Source of the DNA: Cyclobacteriaceae bacterium
GTDB taxonomy: Bacteria; Bacteroidota; Bacteroidia; Cytophagales; Cyclobacteriaceae
Assembly: GCA_003565295.1 (NCBI GenBank)
Contig: PXCO01000184.1
Span: 37,140-101,139 of the forward strand
Reading direction: 5' to 3'
DNA: 64,000 bases
Under the pieces are notes generated by a model. That model searched no databases. It saw only the letters and a list, made by a program, of their open reading frames with translations, and was not told the DNA's origin. This document shows positions 20,481 through 30,250 of this stretch, piece by piece (the stretch's first letter is position 1; each line of letters opens with the position of its first letter). A program made the position numbers and the translations under genes.

Positions 20481-20894
20481 ATGATTGCAGAAACGGCAAG
20501 AGAAAAGATTACCGAAAGCGGGCTGAAGTTCACCCATCAAAGGATGGTGGTTTACAATGCCCTCCAAGTTTCTGCGGATCATCCCACGGCGGAAATGGTC
20601 TTCGCCAAGGTGAAGGAAGCCAATCCATCCATTTCCCTAGGTACGGTTTACAAAACGTTGGAAAATTTCGTGAAAGCGGGTTTACTACAGAAATTCACAG
20701 ATGATTCCGGGGTCATGAGGTTTGACCCCATGCTGGAAACCCACAGTCACCTTTATTGCACTGCCACACAACAGATCAAGGATTATAAAAACCCTGAATT
20801 GGAGCTTCTTTTAAAAAAATACCTGCAAGCGAACCAAATTGAGGACTTTGAAGTTGAAGAAGTATCATTGGTAATCAAGGGAAAAACGAAATAA
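20481..20894 (+). CDS. Fur family regulator, PerR-like
   Basis: GLKFTHQRMVVYNALQVSADHPTAEMVFAKV, SLGTVYKTLENFVKAGLL, HSHLYC; directly upstream of a peroxiredoxin gene. Confidence 0.88.
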   Translation: MIAETAREKITESGLKFTHQRMVVYNALQVSADHPTAEMVFAKVKEANPSISLGTVYKTLENFVKAGLLQKFTDDSGVMRFDPMLETHSHLYCTATQQIKDYKNPELELLLKKYLQANQIEDFEVEEVSLVIKGKTK

Positions 20895-20943
20895 ATTTCT
20901 TAATTATATTATATTTTATCCGTAAACTTTAAAAAAATAATTT

Positions 20944-21576
20944 ATGTCATTAGTAGGAAAAAAAGCACCTTTATTCAATGCCCCGGCTGTGATAGACGGA
21001 GAGGAGATTGTGGAAAATTTTTCTTTGGAGCAGTACCTGGGAAATAAAGATGTGGTTCTATTTTTCTATCCAAAAGATTTCACCTTCGTGTGCCCAACGG
21101 AAATCATCGCCTTCCAAGAGAAGTTGGAGGAGTTTGAGAAGAGAGGCGTAGCGGTGATAGGAGCTTCCTGCGATACTGAGGAGTCTCACCTTGCCTGGTT
21201 GGCAACCCCAAGAGACAACGGTGGAATCGAGGGAGTGACTTATCCCATCATTGCTGACCCGGTGAAGACCATCGCCCACAATTATGGCGTACTTGCCGGT
21301 GATTGGAATTACAACGAAGACGGCGAACTTACCTATGAAGGCCTTCCTGTTGCCTACAGGGCTACCTTCTTGATCGACAAAGAAGGCGTGGTTAGGCATG
21401 AAACTGTGAATGACCTTCCCTTAGGAAGAAATATCGACGAAATGTTGAGACTTATTGATGCCTTGAGGCATGTAGAAAAATTCGGCGAGGTTTGTCCTGC
21501 CAACTGGGAAGAAGGCAAAGAAGCAATGGCCGCCACTAAGGAAGGGGTTTCTACTTACCTTGCCAATCAGAAATAA
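20944..21576 (+). CDS. Peroxiredoxin (2-Cys, AhpC/Prx1-like)
   Basis: VVLFFYPKDFTFVCPTEIIAFQ, YRATFLIDKEGVVRHETVNDLPLGRN, HVEKFGEVCPANWEEGKEAM. Confidence 0.95.
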   Translation: MSLVGKKAPLFNAPAVIDGEEIVENFSLEQYLGNKDVVLFFYPKDFTFVCPTEIIAFQEKLEEFEKRGVAVIGASCDTEESHLAWLATPRDNGGIEGVTYPIIADPVKTIAHNYGVLAGDWNYNEDGELTYEGLPVAYRATFLIDKEGVVRHETVNDLPLGRNIDEMLRLIDALRHVEKFGEVCPANWEEGKEAMAATKEGVSTYLANQK

Positions 21577-21598
21577 TCATTAACACTTCAAAATTAAG

Positions 21599-21627
21599 GC
21601 CCCGCCCTGACAGGTGGGGTTTTTTTA
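21599..21627 (+). terminator. Intrinsic terminator after the peroxiredoxin gene
   Basis: GCCCCGCCCTGACAGGTGGGGTTTTTTT, GC stem plus T-run. Confidence 0.8.
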
Positions 21628-22416
21628 TGGGCTTTGAAAAAACCGGGCAAAGATGGAATCAATTTGAAAAGTCGTAACCCCATTATCCTTCAAAATCGAT
21701 ATCTTTTTTTCAGCTTCTCCTATGGGGTTGTGCTTATCAAAATGAAAACTGTTGACGGCTGCCACCACCATAATACCATGGGCTTCAGCCCAGGTCAAAT
21801 CCTCCCTGCTTATCATCCTGTCAAATAAGTAATAGTGGCCTGGATCAAATTCCGGATCCAACCTATAACTTTCTAATTGTTCCCTGGTGCTACTCAATTT
21901 AACTTTTCCGGTAAAAAAATCCTTCGAGGCGGAAGTCCCAATCATGATGGCGTTTTCCTTTAACTGATATTGGGTCAGAAGATCCATAAGACCTAAAAAT
22001 GCCTTTTCCTCATATCCAGAAATTTTATTATCAATCATCACTTCTATTCTCCCTTCGCACCTTCTCAAAAGCTCTTCCACGGTACAGACTTTATAGCCAT
22101 TTTGCCCTTCAAGCACCGCGATTTCCTGCCACTCCAACTCCCGAATGGTCTTATCCACCCCAAAGGTATTGCGAAAGTGGGCGTCATGGTGAGCTATCAA
22201 AACACCGTCTTTGGTAAGTCTCATGTCTATCTCTACCCGGTGATATCCCTGCTCGATAGCCGCCTCTAAAGCCTCATGGCTATTTTCCATGGCTTCCGGG
22301 CTCACCACGCCTCCCCTATGTGCGATTAGTTGGTATTCATTTGAAAGCTGGGCAAATCCGCTATTGCCGAGGGTGCAGAAAAGGGCAATTGTAAAAAATA
22401 TCCACAAACGACTCAT
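21625..22416 (-). CDS. Glycerophosphodiester phosphodiesterase family protein (secreted)
   Basis: LIAHRGGVVSPEAMENSHEALEAAIEQGYHRVEIDMRLTKDGVLIAHHD. Confidence 0.92.
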   Translation of the reverse strand: MSRLWIFFTIALFCTLGNSGFAQLSNEYQLIAHRGGVVSPEAMENSHEALEAAIEQGYHRVEIDMRLTKDGVLIAHHDAHFRNTFGVDKTIRELEWQEIAVLEGQNGYKVCTVEELLRRCEGRIEVMIDNKISGYEEKAFLGLMDLLTQYQLKENAIMIGTSASKDFFTGKVKLSSTREQLESYRLDPEFDPGHYYLFDRMISREDLTWAEAHGIMVVAAVNSFHFDKHNPIGEAEKKISILKDNGVTTFQIDSIFARFFQSP

Positions 22417-23024
22417 GACTTAATGATTAATCTGTCCTGAAAATACCTCAAATCTTCCAGATTATCCAGGTCCCTGAGTGTTGGGAGCAGGTAATAAGAT
22501 AGTTTTTCATGGGTGATTTTTTCTATGGTCTTCTGAAGAACCACATTGGTACTCCATTTTATCTGATCAAAAAGCATGGGGTGCTTTTTTTTCATGCCAA
22601 TGAGGTAATATCCCCCGTCAAAGGCCGGCCCCAACACCACGTCGTTTTTCTCCAATGCTGAAAAAGCCATCATCAAAATCTCTTGAGAAATCTCCGGACA
22701 ATCGGTCCCTATAAGTAGGACCTTTTCATTTTTCCCTTGTAAAACCTCTTCAAAAGCCTTGCTCATGCGTTCCCCTAAATCCTTTCCATCTTGGATCCTA
22801 TAGTGGTAATTCTTTCTTTGGTCGTCCTTTTCCGGAATATTTCCGTCTCTATAGACAAAAATACTTGCCTTAAAATTCTGTAAGACCGAATGGGTTATGG
22901 AGAGTAGGTTACTATATACTTTCACTGCATTTTCCTGGCCTATATCCTTGGCCAACCTGGTTTTCACCAATCCTGGCACAGGTTCTTTTTCAAATACAAT
23001 TACCGCATCCTTCATTGGCCTCAA
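22413..23024 (-). CDS. DUF2064 / TIGR04282-type glycosyltransferase
   Basis: EKEPVPGLVKTRLAKDIG, VLLIGTDCPEIS, DVVLGPAFDGGYYLIGMKK. Confidence 0.88.
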   Translation of the reverse strand: MRPMKDAVIVFEKEPVPGLVKTRLAKDIGQENAVKVYSNLLSITHSVLQNFKASIFVYRDGNIPEKDDQRKNYHYRIQDGKDLGERMSKAFEEVLQGKNEKVLLIGTDCPEISQEILMMAFSALEKNDVVLGPAFDGGYYLIGMKKKHPMLFDQIKWSTNVVLQKTIEKITHEKLSYYLLPTLRDLDNLEDLRYFQDRLIIKS

Positions 23025-23035
23025 ATATACCCATA

Positions 23036-23062
23036 CAAAAAAAGAAAAGGCCCTTAGGGCCT
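23036..23062 (-). terminator. Intrinsic terminator for the 23074-23502 gene
   Basis: Minus strand AGGCCCTAAGGGCCTTTTCTTTTTTTT. Confidence 0.75.
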
Positions 23063-23073
23063 AATTTAAGATT

Positions 23074-23502
23074 TTATTTCCGTGAATTATCACCGCGCCT
23101 GCCTTGTCTGGGGCCAGCTTCATTACCTCCCCTAGGGCCTTTACCCCTTCTCTGCTGCATCTTTTCGCGGTTTTCTTTTCGCTTTTCCTCCCAGGCTTTC
23201 TGCTGCTCGGGGGTCAGTATATTTTCCATTTTGGAATGTAATTCTGCCCGGTTCGCTTTCATGGCCTCCATTCTTGCCTTTCTCTCGGCCTCTCTTCCCT
23301 TGGCCTGTTCCAAATGCAGGGCATAAACCTCCGATTTCTGATTCTCACTAAGGTCTAGCTGTTCGGCCAGCCGTTGGGAAACCCGCTCGGCCATTTTCTC
23401 GGGGCTGCGCTCTGCACCTCTTCTAGTTCTGTTGTCATCTTGTGCCCATCCCTGAAAGCCGGATACCAATACCATCGCGATTACTACTGCTAACTTTTTC
23501 AT
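23074..23502 (-). CDS. Spy/CpxP- or DUF4890-like periplasmic protein
   Basis: Signal peptide; charged helical repeat LAEQLDLSENQKSEVYALHLEQAKGREAERKARMEAMKANRAELHSKMENILTPEQQKAWEEKRKENREKMQQRRGK. Confidence 0.75.
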   Translation of the reverse strand: MKKLAVVIAMVLVSGFQGWAQDDNRTRRGAERSPEKMAERVSQRLAEQLDLSENQKSEVYALHLEQAKGREAERKARMEAMKANRAELHSKMENILTPEQQKAWEEKRKENREKMQQRRGKGPRGGNEAGPRQGRRGDNSRK

Positions 23503-23589
23503 GATTATCTAGTTTTAGTTTTCATGAGGTTAGACCTTAGCGGTGCCCTGCCGTTTAATCCCCATATCATAATTATTTGTTAAAGAACC

Positions 23590-24924
23590 TTAATTTTTGT
23601 CCTCTACCAATTTGTCCCTATCCCTGGGTTTTACGTAGCTTGGGCGGATCAAAAGTCTTAATGCCGGGTCAAAAGATAGGTAGTTCCAGGCCCAATCCAG
23701 GAAAATAAACAGCCTGTTTTTTACTCCTACGATGGCCATTAAATGCACAAAAAGCCATGTCAGCCAGGCCAACACTCCCTGAAACCGGATAAAAGGCAAG
23801 TCCACTACTGCGAGTTTCTTCCCTACTGTGGCCATGGAACCCAGGTCTTTATACTTGAAGGCTTTTAGTGGTTTACCCCTTAGCATATTTTTGAGATTTA
23901 CTGCCAATGTATTGGCCTGTTGTAGCGCCACCTGTGCCACTTGAGGGTGGCCATTTGGATAAGCTTCATCCTGCATCAAGCAAATGTCACCCAAGGCATA
24001 AATGGCCTCAGAATCTTTGATGCGATTATATTGATCCACCAAATACCTCCCACTTTTGGATAGGCTCCCTGCATTAATACCCCCGATTTTGTTGGGCGTA
24101 ATACCTGCCGCCCACAATACGGTTTGAGTATAGATCTGTTCCCCTCCCTTTATTCTCACTAGCTTTCCGTCAAAATCCTCCACGGCAGCACCTAGTTTCA
24201 CTTGCACACCTAATTTCTCCAAATATAGCTTTGCCTTCTTAGATGAGATTTCAGACATCCCGGATAGGAGCTGGTCTCCCATTTCTACCAAAACCACTTT
24301 CATATTGGCAAAATCAAGCTGGGGGTAATCTTTAGGCAAGACCCTGTTTCGCAATTCGGCCATGGCACCGGCAAGTTCCACACCGGTGGGACCACCACCC
24401 ACAATCACTACATTCAGTAGGGATTTCAGTGCCTCCTCATCTTCAATATTGATTGCCCTTTCGTAATTGGATATTATCTTATTTCTGATGAAGAGTGCCT
24501 CTGATACACTTTTCATTGGGATACTATGTTCCATGATATTGTTAAGACCAAAATAATTGGTATTGGCTCCCATGGCCAGTACCAGGTAATCATAGTCCAG
24601 GTATCCAATATTCGTATATACCCTTTTTCCCAACTGGTCTATTTCCTTTGCCTCAGCCATCCTAAAAGTAATATTAGGTGTGTCGTGGAATACCCTTCGT
24701 AAAGGAAAGGAGATCGCACTGGGCTGCAATCCTGCTGTGGCCACCTGATAAAATAGTGGTTGAAATTGATGATAATTGTTTTTATCCAGCAAAACCACAT
24801 TATAGGAGGATCCTTTTAACTTCCTGGCCAGCCTCAGACCAGCAAAACCTCCGCCTATGATAACCACACGCTTATAGCTAGGTGAAGGAAGATTGGGAAT
24901 TGGGTGCTGGGAGATGCTTTGCAT
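23590..24924 (-). CDS. NAD(P)/FAD-dependent oxidoreductase (type II NADH dehydrogenase-like)
   Basis: VVIIGGGFAGLRLARKL, DKNNYHQFQPLFYQVATAGLQPSAISFPLRR, VVIVGGGPTGVELAGAMAE, YALGDICLM, hydrophobic C-terminus. Confidence 0.93.
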   Translation of the reverse strand: MQSISQHPIPNLPSPSYKRVVIIGGGFAGLRLARKLKGSSYNVVLLDKNNYHQFQPLFYQVATAGLQPSAISFPLRRVFHDTPNITFRMAEAKEIDQLGKRVYTNIGYLDYDYLVLAMGANTNYFGLNNIMEHSIPMKSVSEALFIRNKIISNYERAINIEDEEALKSLLNVVIVGGGPTGVELAGAMAELRNRVLPKDYPQLDFANMKVVLVEMGDQLLSGMSEISSKKAKLYLEKLGVQVKLGAAVEDFDGKLVRIKGGEQIYTQTVLWAAGITPNKIGGINAGSLSKSGRYLVDQYNRIKDSEAIYALGDICLMQDEAYPNGHPQVAQVALQQANTLAVNLKNMLRGKPLKAFKYKDLGSMATVGKKLAVVDLPFIRFQGVLAWLTWLFVHLMAIVGVKNRLFIFLDWAWNYLSFDPALRLLIRPSYVKPRDRDKLVEDKN

Positions 24925-25185
24925 GGCCTTTTATTTATTACCACAATTAAAATGAAATTTCTGTGAATTACTCAAATTATCTACTATTAATGGCTTCAAT
25001 CCGTTCATCTTTAGTGATTTTCTATGAACGGCTTTTGAGTTCCCGAACAATCAAAGTGAGGATTAAAAAAAAATTAAGGGCAAAAAGTAAACCAAAACAA
25101 TGAACCCTTAACAAAATCATGAAAATATAAAAGCCAGAAAAGTCGTTTAATCACCCGATGTAAAAGTAGGATAGATTTGGAATAA

Positions 25186-25213
25186 AAAAAATACCCCGAT
25201 CGGGGTATTTTTT
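25186..25213. terminator. Perfect 28 bp palindromic bidirectional terminator
   Basis: AAAAAATACCCCGATCGGGGTATTTTTT, directly downstream of lutC (minus strand). Confidence 0.8.
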
Positions 25214-25247
25214 AATAAATATCGAAGAAAAGTAATGGTAAAAGCCG

Positions 25248-25835
25248 CTATAAGTCTAGAATGAACACCGTCATACTCCTGGGTCCATGGGCACCTATCA
25301 CCAAGGATTGCTCAATATCTGCTGTTTTGGAAGGGCCTGCAATGAAAACCCCATAATCAGATGCTGCAACATCAATTTTCCGGTACGCTTCGTGCATATC
25401 CGGCAGCAAATTTTTTGATTCCAAAACAACCACTAAATGCTGCGCGATAAAGGGAAGTGCCCTATGGGCTAATTTCTCCTCGGGCATCCAAATAGCCGCA
25501 TTCTCCGCGACACCGTAAGTGCCTTCTAAAATAGCCAATTCCACTTTTTCAAGGTCATGGGGATCCAATATACTAGCTATGTCCAGATTCCCATTCAGGT
25601 CGGGCGATAGGGAGACGGTTTGCTTATCGAGATCAAATTTCGACTTTAAATAGCTTTCAATTTCTTCCCAACTTTTCACTACAATAGTAGTCCCTCCATT
25701 GAGCGCAGAGGATGCTGAAAATTGTTCTAACCATTCTTTGCGTTCCCCTGACCCAAAAGAAAGCAGTTCAGGCAAGGTATTCTTGGGGGGTTTATTCTTT
25801 GCTATTTTGTCCAGCATTTCATTTTTGCTGCTCAT
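25248..25835 (-). CDS. lutC: LutC/YkgG-like LUD domain protein
   Basis: Third gene of the lutABC arrangement; C-terminal DYGVFIAGPSKTADIEQSLVIGAHGPRSMTVFILDL. Confidence 0.9.
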   Translation of the reverse strand: MSSKNEMLDKIAKNKPPKNTLPELLSFGSGERKEWLEQFSASSALNGGTTIVVKSWEEIESYLKSKFDLDKQTVSLSPDLNGNLDIASILDPHDLEKVELAILEGTYGVAENAAIWMPEEKLAHRALPFIAQHLVVVLESKNLLPDMHEAYRKIDVAASDYGVFIAGPSKTADIEQSLVIGAHGPRSMTVFILDL

Positions 25836-27208
25836 GGTTTTCTGTTTTTACGGTACCACTCCTTAAAACTTTCTTTTGGGGGCTCAGGAAGATCCCTACT
25901 TTTACCCCAGGTGTTCACACGACTATACACCAATTTCTTGGGAGTCAATTTAAGGGCTGACCTTGCCGATTTGCCCAAAAAATCATACAAAGATGGGCTT
26001 CCCATAACCTTACCGCCTATCTTCATGGCCCATTTTTTGGCAGCAGAATCATGACCTGCCTCAGTGACCACCTGCCTCCATTGATAGAGCTGCTCGTGAA
26101 TATTGATTTTTACAGGACAAACATCGGAACAAGAACCGCATAATGTAGAGGCAAATGGGAGGGTACTGTGCTTTTTCAAATCCATTCCGGGAGACAAAAT
26201 AGATCCAATTGGCCCGGGAACGGTAGCGTTGTAACTGAACCCACTACTTCGCCTGTAAATGGGGCAGGTATTCATACACGCCCCACAGCGGATGCACTTT
26301 AATGAGTTCCTGAAATGTTCTCTTCCCAACTGTTCCGTCCTTCCGTTATCCACCAGAATCAGGTACATTTTCTTCCCCGATCTTGGCCGGTGGAAGTGGG
26401 ATGAATAGTTGGTGATGCTCTGACCTGTGGCACTCCTGGCCAATAGCCTCAAATAAACCCCTAAGTCTGCCTTTCTTGGTATCAATTTCTCAATTCCCAT
26501 GCAGGCAATATGGACATCTGCCAAGTGTGTGCCCATGTCCGCATTACCTTCATTGGTACACACCACAAAGCCTCCTGATTCCACAATTCCAAAATTAACC
26601 CCTGTAATGGCAGCGTTGGCATTAATAAACTTTTCCCTCAAATGGTTCCTTGCAGCTTCCGTAAGATAGTTTGGGTCATCTGCTCCTTGCTGTGTGCCAA
26701 GATGGGTATGAAAGATGTCCCCTATCTCCTTCTTTTTAAGATGGATAGCAGGCATTACGATGTGACTGGGAACCTGTTTGTTGAACTGAATGATCCGCTC
26801 GCCCAGATCGGTATCCACCACGTCAAAACCCTTATCCTCAAGAAAGTGGTTCAGCCCACATTCCTCAGTAAGGATGGACTTACTTTTTACGATATTTTGA
26901 ACACTGTGCTTTTGAAGAATTTCATAAACGTGTTGGTTGTGTTCTGCGGCATCCTTTGCCCAAAGTACCTCAATCCCGTTTGCCTTGGCATTTTTTTCGA
27001 AAGTGACCAGCAGTTCATCTAAATGGGATAGGACGTACTCCTTTACTTTGGAGGCATTTTCTCTTAGCTGCTCCCATTCGGGAAGCTTTTGTGCGGCGGT
27101 ATCCCGTTTTGTCCGGACATGCCATAAGGTTTCATCATGCCATTGGGTACGGTCTGCATCTTTTAAGAAAGCTTCAGCCGCTTCTGCATGTGTGATTGTT
27201 TTAGCCAT
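25832..27208 (-). CDS. lutB: LutB/LldF-type L-lactate oxidation iron-sulfur protein
   Basis: CIRCGACMNTCPIYRRSSGFSYNATVPGPIGSILSPG, CGSCSDVCPVKINIHE, GVNFGIVESGGFVVCTNEGNADM; 4 bp overlap with lutC. Confidence 0.95.
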   Translation of the reverse strand: MAKTITHAEAAEAFLKDADRTQWHDETLWHVRTKRDTAAQKLPEWEQLRENASKVKEYVLSHLDELLVTFEKNAKANGIEVLWAKDAAEHNQHVYEILQKHSVQNIVKSKSILTEECGLNHFLEDKGFDVVDTDLGERIIQFNKQVPSHIVMPAIHLKKKEIGDIFHTHLGTQQGADDPNYLTEAARNHLREKFINANAAITGVNFGIVESGGFVVCTNEGNADMGTHLADVHIACMGIEKLIPRKADLGVYLRLLARSATGQSITNYSSHFHRPRSGKKMYLILVDNGRTEQLGREHFRNSLKCIRCGACMNTCPIYRRSSGFSYNATVPGPIGSILSPGMDLKKHSTLPFASTLCGSCSDVCPVKINIHEQLYQWRQVVTEAGHDSAAKKWAMKIGGKVMGSPSLYDFLGKSARSALKLTPKKLVYSRVNTWGKSRDLPEPPKESFKEWYRKNRKP

Positions 27209-27227
27209 ACAATGAGCATTATTATTT

Positions 27228-27947
27228 TTAAGATGGTTTTGCGCCGTTTAGGATCTGGGCTATGTGCATTATCTTCACGGGATGTTGGTTCCTTTTGGAC
27301 AAGCCCTGAAGATGCATGAGGCAGGACATGTCCGCAGAGGTGATTACTTCCACACCACTGTCTTCATGATCCGCCAATCTGTCCATCCCCATACGTACAG
27401 AAATGGCCTCTTCGGACACTGCAAATGTTCCCCCAAAGCCGCAGCATTCATCCTTGCGTTGCAATTCCACTAACTGAATATCTTTCACTTTTTCCAGTAG
27501 CGTCCTGGGCTTATTGAAATCATCCCCCACGATTTCAGAGGACTTGGCAAGCCTTAACCCTCTAAGCCCATGGCAACTGGCATGTATGCCAACTTTAAAA
27601 GGAAAACTTACTCCTACATCCTCTACTTTCAGAATATCGGTAAGAAACTCGCACAACTCATAAACCTTTACTTCACTCTCACCAAGCACGTGTTCCTTCA
27701 CGTGTAGGGTACAACTCCCGGAAGGTGCGACCACGTATTCGTAATCCCCGAAGTTTTCCATAAAAACCCTGGAGGCATCATCTCCAAAGCGCTGATAACC
27801 CGAATTGGCCATAGGTTGCCCACAACAGGTTTGTTCAAGAGGGTATTCCACTTGCACACCATATTTTTCCAAAAGCTCCAAGGTGGCTATTCCCACTTCT
27901 GGATAAAACTGTTCCACGTAGCAAGGGACAAATAAAGCAACTTTCAT
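27228..27947 (-). CDS. lutA: LutA-type (Fe-S)-binding protein
   Basis: VALFVPCYVEQFYPEVG, EQTCCGQPMANSGY, IHASCHGLRGLRLAKSSE, DECCGFGGTFAV. ATG at 27947 preferred. Confidence 0.94.
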   Translation of the reverse strand: MKVALFVPCYVEQFYPEVGIATLELLEKYGVQVEYPLEQTCCGQPMANSGYQRFGDDASRVFMENFGDYEYVVAPSGSCTLHVKEHVLGESEVKVYELCEFLTDILKVEDVGVSFPFKVGIHASCHGLRGLRLAKSSEIVGDDFNKPRTLLEKVKDIQLVELQRKDECCGFGGTFAVSEEAISVRMGMDRLADHEDSGVEVITSADMSCLMHLQGLSKRNQHPVKIMHIAQILNGAKPS

Positions 27948-28382
27948 AAACATCTTATTCAACAATAAAAAAGGGGCTGCTGTTTTAAGGCCCCCTTAAA
28001 GATAAGCAGCAGATTGCATACGGCCATAGCATTCATCATTTTCAAGATACTGCATTAGACAGATGCGACTACTCTCACTTTTTTTGGTAAGGATCCAAGA
28101 TGTAAGGTAAAAGCATACCATCGAAAAACTGTCCTGTACTATGCTGAGGTATGCCATCTCTTTACATTCTACAGGTCTTTAAAGTGATTTAGATGTAGCC
28201 GCTTGTACTCCCCATTGATCTATTCAATCCTATTCAAAAACAGGAGGATTTTATTAATGGGATTTGAGGATGGACAAATAAAAATCATAGAACTGTTTGT
28301 TTGATGGTTATAAAGCCCAGAGGCAGCCCCAATAGTCCATTTAATCTCTGCCAGAGTAGTATTCATAGTAACTGTCACTATT

Positions 28383-28485
28383 ATGAAATCGAGGAAATCC
28401 CTAACAAGGGTGGATGATGATCATTTACTAGGCTGCCCCGAAACGAGTGATGGCAGGTTATGACTGCCGAAAAGAAATAATAAAC
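28383..28485 (+). repeat. Intergenic element copy E (decayed)
   Basis: ATGAAATCGAG at the left; ...GGATGATGATCAT...CCCCGAAACGAGTGATGGCAGGTTATGACTGCCGAAAAGAAATAATAAAC at the right, an eroded match to the conserved 3' module; same orientation relative to the next gene. Confidence 0.7.
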
Positions 28486-28574
28486 ATAAGGCTTAATTGG
28501 TTGACACATCCACTGATTAGAACGGGATAAATTTAATGGTAACCAGTCAAGATTAGAACAATATTATCAATTAC

Positions 28575-29621
28575 ATGCTAACATTTCGAGATACATCCAG
28601 ACGAAAATTTATAAGCAATTCGGCTAAAGGCATATTGGGTTCTCTAACTGGCCTGGCATTAGCCGATAACTTAATGGCCCAGCCCCACCATTCAAGAAAG
28701 CCAAAGGAAATGAAGAGAAATATTCCCGTAATGTTAACGGCTTATAAAAGAAATGGTGAAATTGATTATCCGGGCATGAGCAGGTTAATGGATTTTTATC
28801 TTGAGTCCGGTGCCAGGGGTTTTTTTGCCAATTGCCTGAGTAGTGAGATGTATCATCTGAGCCCGGAGGAAAGAATAAAGCTGACCAAACATGTAGTAGA
28901 CCATGTAGATGGAACCTTTCCGGTAGTCGCCTCAGGTTCTTTTGGGGATTCGGTGCAGGAAAAGGCAGATTTCATCAGAAAAATGAAGGATACGGGTGTG
29001 GATGCCGTAATATTGATTACGGCTCATTTGGCAGATAAACAGGAGACTGATGAGCAGCTTATGACCACAACCCAAAAAATAATGGATAATACCGTGGGCA
29101 TAGCCCTGGGTACCTACGAATGCCCAAACCCTTATAAACGGGTGGTAACTCCTGCAGTGACCCGTTTTTTGGTGGAAAGCGGAAGGTTCATCTATCACAA
29201 GGACACCACTGAGGACATACAACAAATCCGGCAAAAACTTCAACTATCAAAAGGCAGCAACTGGGGGCTATATAATGCCCATATAGGTTCTGCTGCAGAT
29301 AGCCTTCGCTCCGGGGCTTTGGGCCTATCCCCAATTGCGGGGAACTTTTACCCTGAAATTATTTCCTGGATGTGTGAAAATGCAGAGCGACCCGAAAAAA
29401 AAGAAGATGTGGACTGGTTACAAGACCAATTGATCCTGACCGAGAAAAAGATCGGAAGGCAATACCAGTTGGGAGCCAGGTATTTTCTAAACAAAAGGGG
29501 ACTTAAAATATCCCCTAATTGCAGATCATCGGATGGTAAACTGGAAACTGAGCAACGGAATGTTTTGGATGGAGTGCTCCAAGACTTGAATTCCTGGCAC
29601 GAACGGTTGGGCATTTCATAA
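28575..29621 (+). CDS. Dihydrodipicolinate synthase/N-acetylneuraminate lyase family protein with Tat-like N-terminus
   Basis: RRKFISNSAKG leader; IPVMLTAYKRNGEIDYPGMSRLMDFYLESGARGFFANC; TYECPNPYKR (catalytic Tyr region) and FIYHKDTTED (Schiff-base Lys region). Confidence 0.85.
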   Translation: MLTFRDTSRRKFISNSAKGILGSLTGLALADNLMAQPHHSRKPKEMKRNIPVMLTAYKRNGEIDYPGMSRLMDFYLESGARGFFANCLSSEMYHLSPEERIKLTKHVVDHVDGTFPVVASGSFGDSVQEKADFIRKMKDTGVDAVILITAHLADKQETDEQLMTTTQKIMDNTVGIALGTYECPNPYKRVVTPAVTRFLVESGRFIYHKDTTEDIQQIRQKLQLSKGSNWGLYNAHIGSAADSLRSGALGLSPIAGNFYPEIISWMCENAERPEKKEDVDWLQDQLILTEKKIGRQYQLGARYFLNKRGLKISPNCRSSDGKLETEQRNVLDGVLQDLNSWHERLGIS

Positions 29622-29626
29622 GGCGA

Positions 29627-30229
29627 TCATTTCCTGATTAGATTGAACAATCGGGTGGAAAACTTCCTTTTATCCTCCATCATGTCAAAATCATCCTCAC
29701 TGATCTTCTTCACACTTTCAATGGTGTAGAAGGCTTTTTGGTTGCATTCTTTGACTTTCTCTATGTATTCTTTAAGGGTATCCCGTTTGAGCACAGTGAA
29801 CAAAAGTTGTACCCTGCCATAACTTCCCTCTGCACCTACCATGGTAAATCTATACCCCCTTTCTTTCATATAATCAATAAGATCATGCATTGGTTCAGGG
29901 GTGATCACCCTCACCAGCACCCTTCCCATTGCTAACTTTTCCTCTATTGTCATTCCCACAAAAATCCCCATGGCAAAGCCGCCGGCATAGGCAATATAGG
30001 ATAATGGATTGTTGATATTTTGAATGATCTGCCCTATGGCCAATAACCAAATCAATGCCTCAAAGAATCCTAGCATGGGTGCAATGAACTTCTTACCGTT
30101 GAGCACGAATACAATCCTCAGGGTATTGATAGAAACATCTCCTACCCTTGCGATAAAAATCAGAAGGGGCATGATAAGGTAATTGAAAAGCTCTTCCGAA
30201 ACGCCCATTTGAGAAAGAAAATCCTGCAT
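29627..30229 (-). CDS. DUF2179/DUF5698 (UPF0316) membrane protein
   Basis: FIARVGDVSINTLRIVFVLNGKKFIAPMLGFFEALIWLLAIGQIIQNINNPLSYIAYAGGFAMGIFVGMTIEEKLAMG. Confidence 0.9.
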   Translation of the reverse strand: MQDFLSQMGVSEELFNYLIMPLLIFIARVGDVSINTLRIVFVLNGKKFIAPMLGFFEALIWLLAIGQIIQNINNPLSYIAYAGGFAMGIFVGMTIEEKLAMGRVLVRVITPEPMHDLIDYMKERGYRFTMVGAEGSYGRVQLLFTVLKRDTLKEYIEKVKECNQKAFYTIESVKKISEDDFDMMEDKRKFSTRLFNLIRK

Positions 30230-30250
30230 CTGACTTTATGGTTAAAGGTT

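Noticed and set aside
25186-25213. Perfect 28 bp palindrome as an operator site
   Set aside because: A/T runs flanking a GC stem immediately downstream of lutC fit a bidirectional intrinsic terminator.
25248-27947. lutABC as an unusual Fe-S system
   Set aside because: Order, overlaps and motifs match the known L-lactate utilisation LutABC system.
28257-28304. 15-aa ORF MGFEDGQIKIIELFV preceded by AGGAGG
   Set aside because: Too short to support; Bacteroidota initiation depends little on Shine-Dalgarno sequences, so the AGGAGG is weak evidence.
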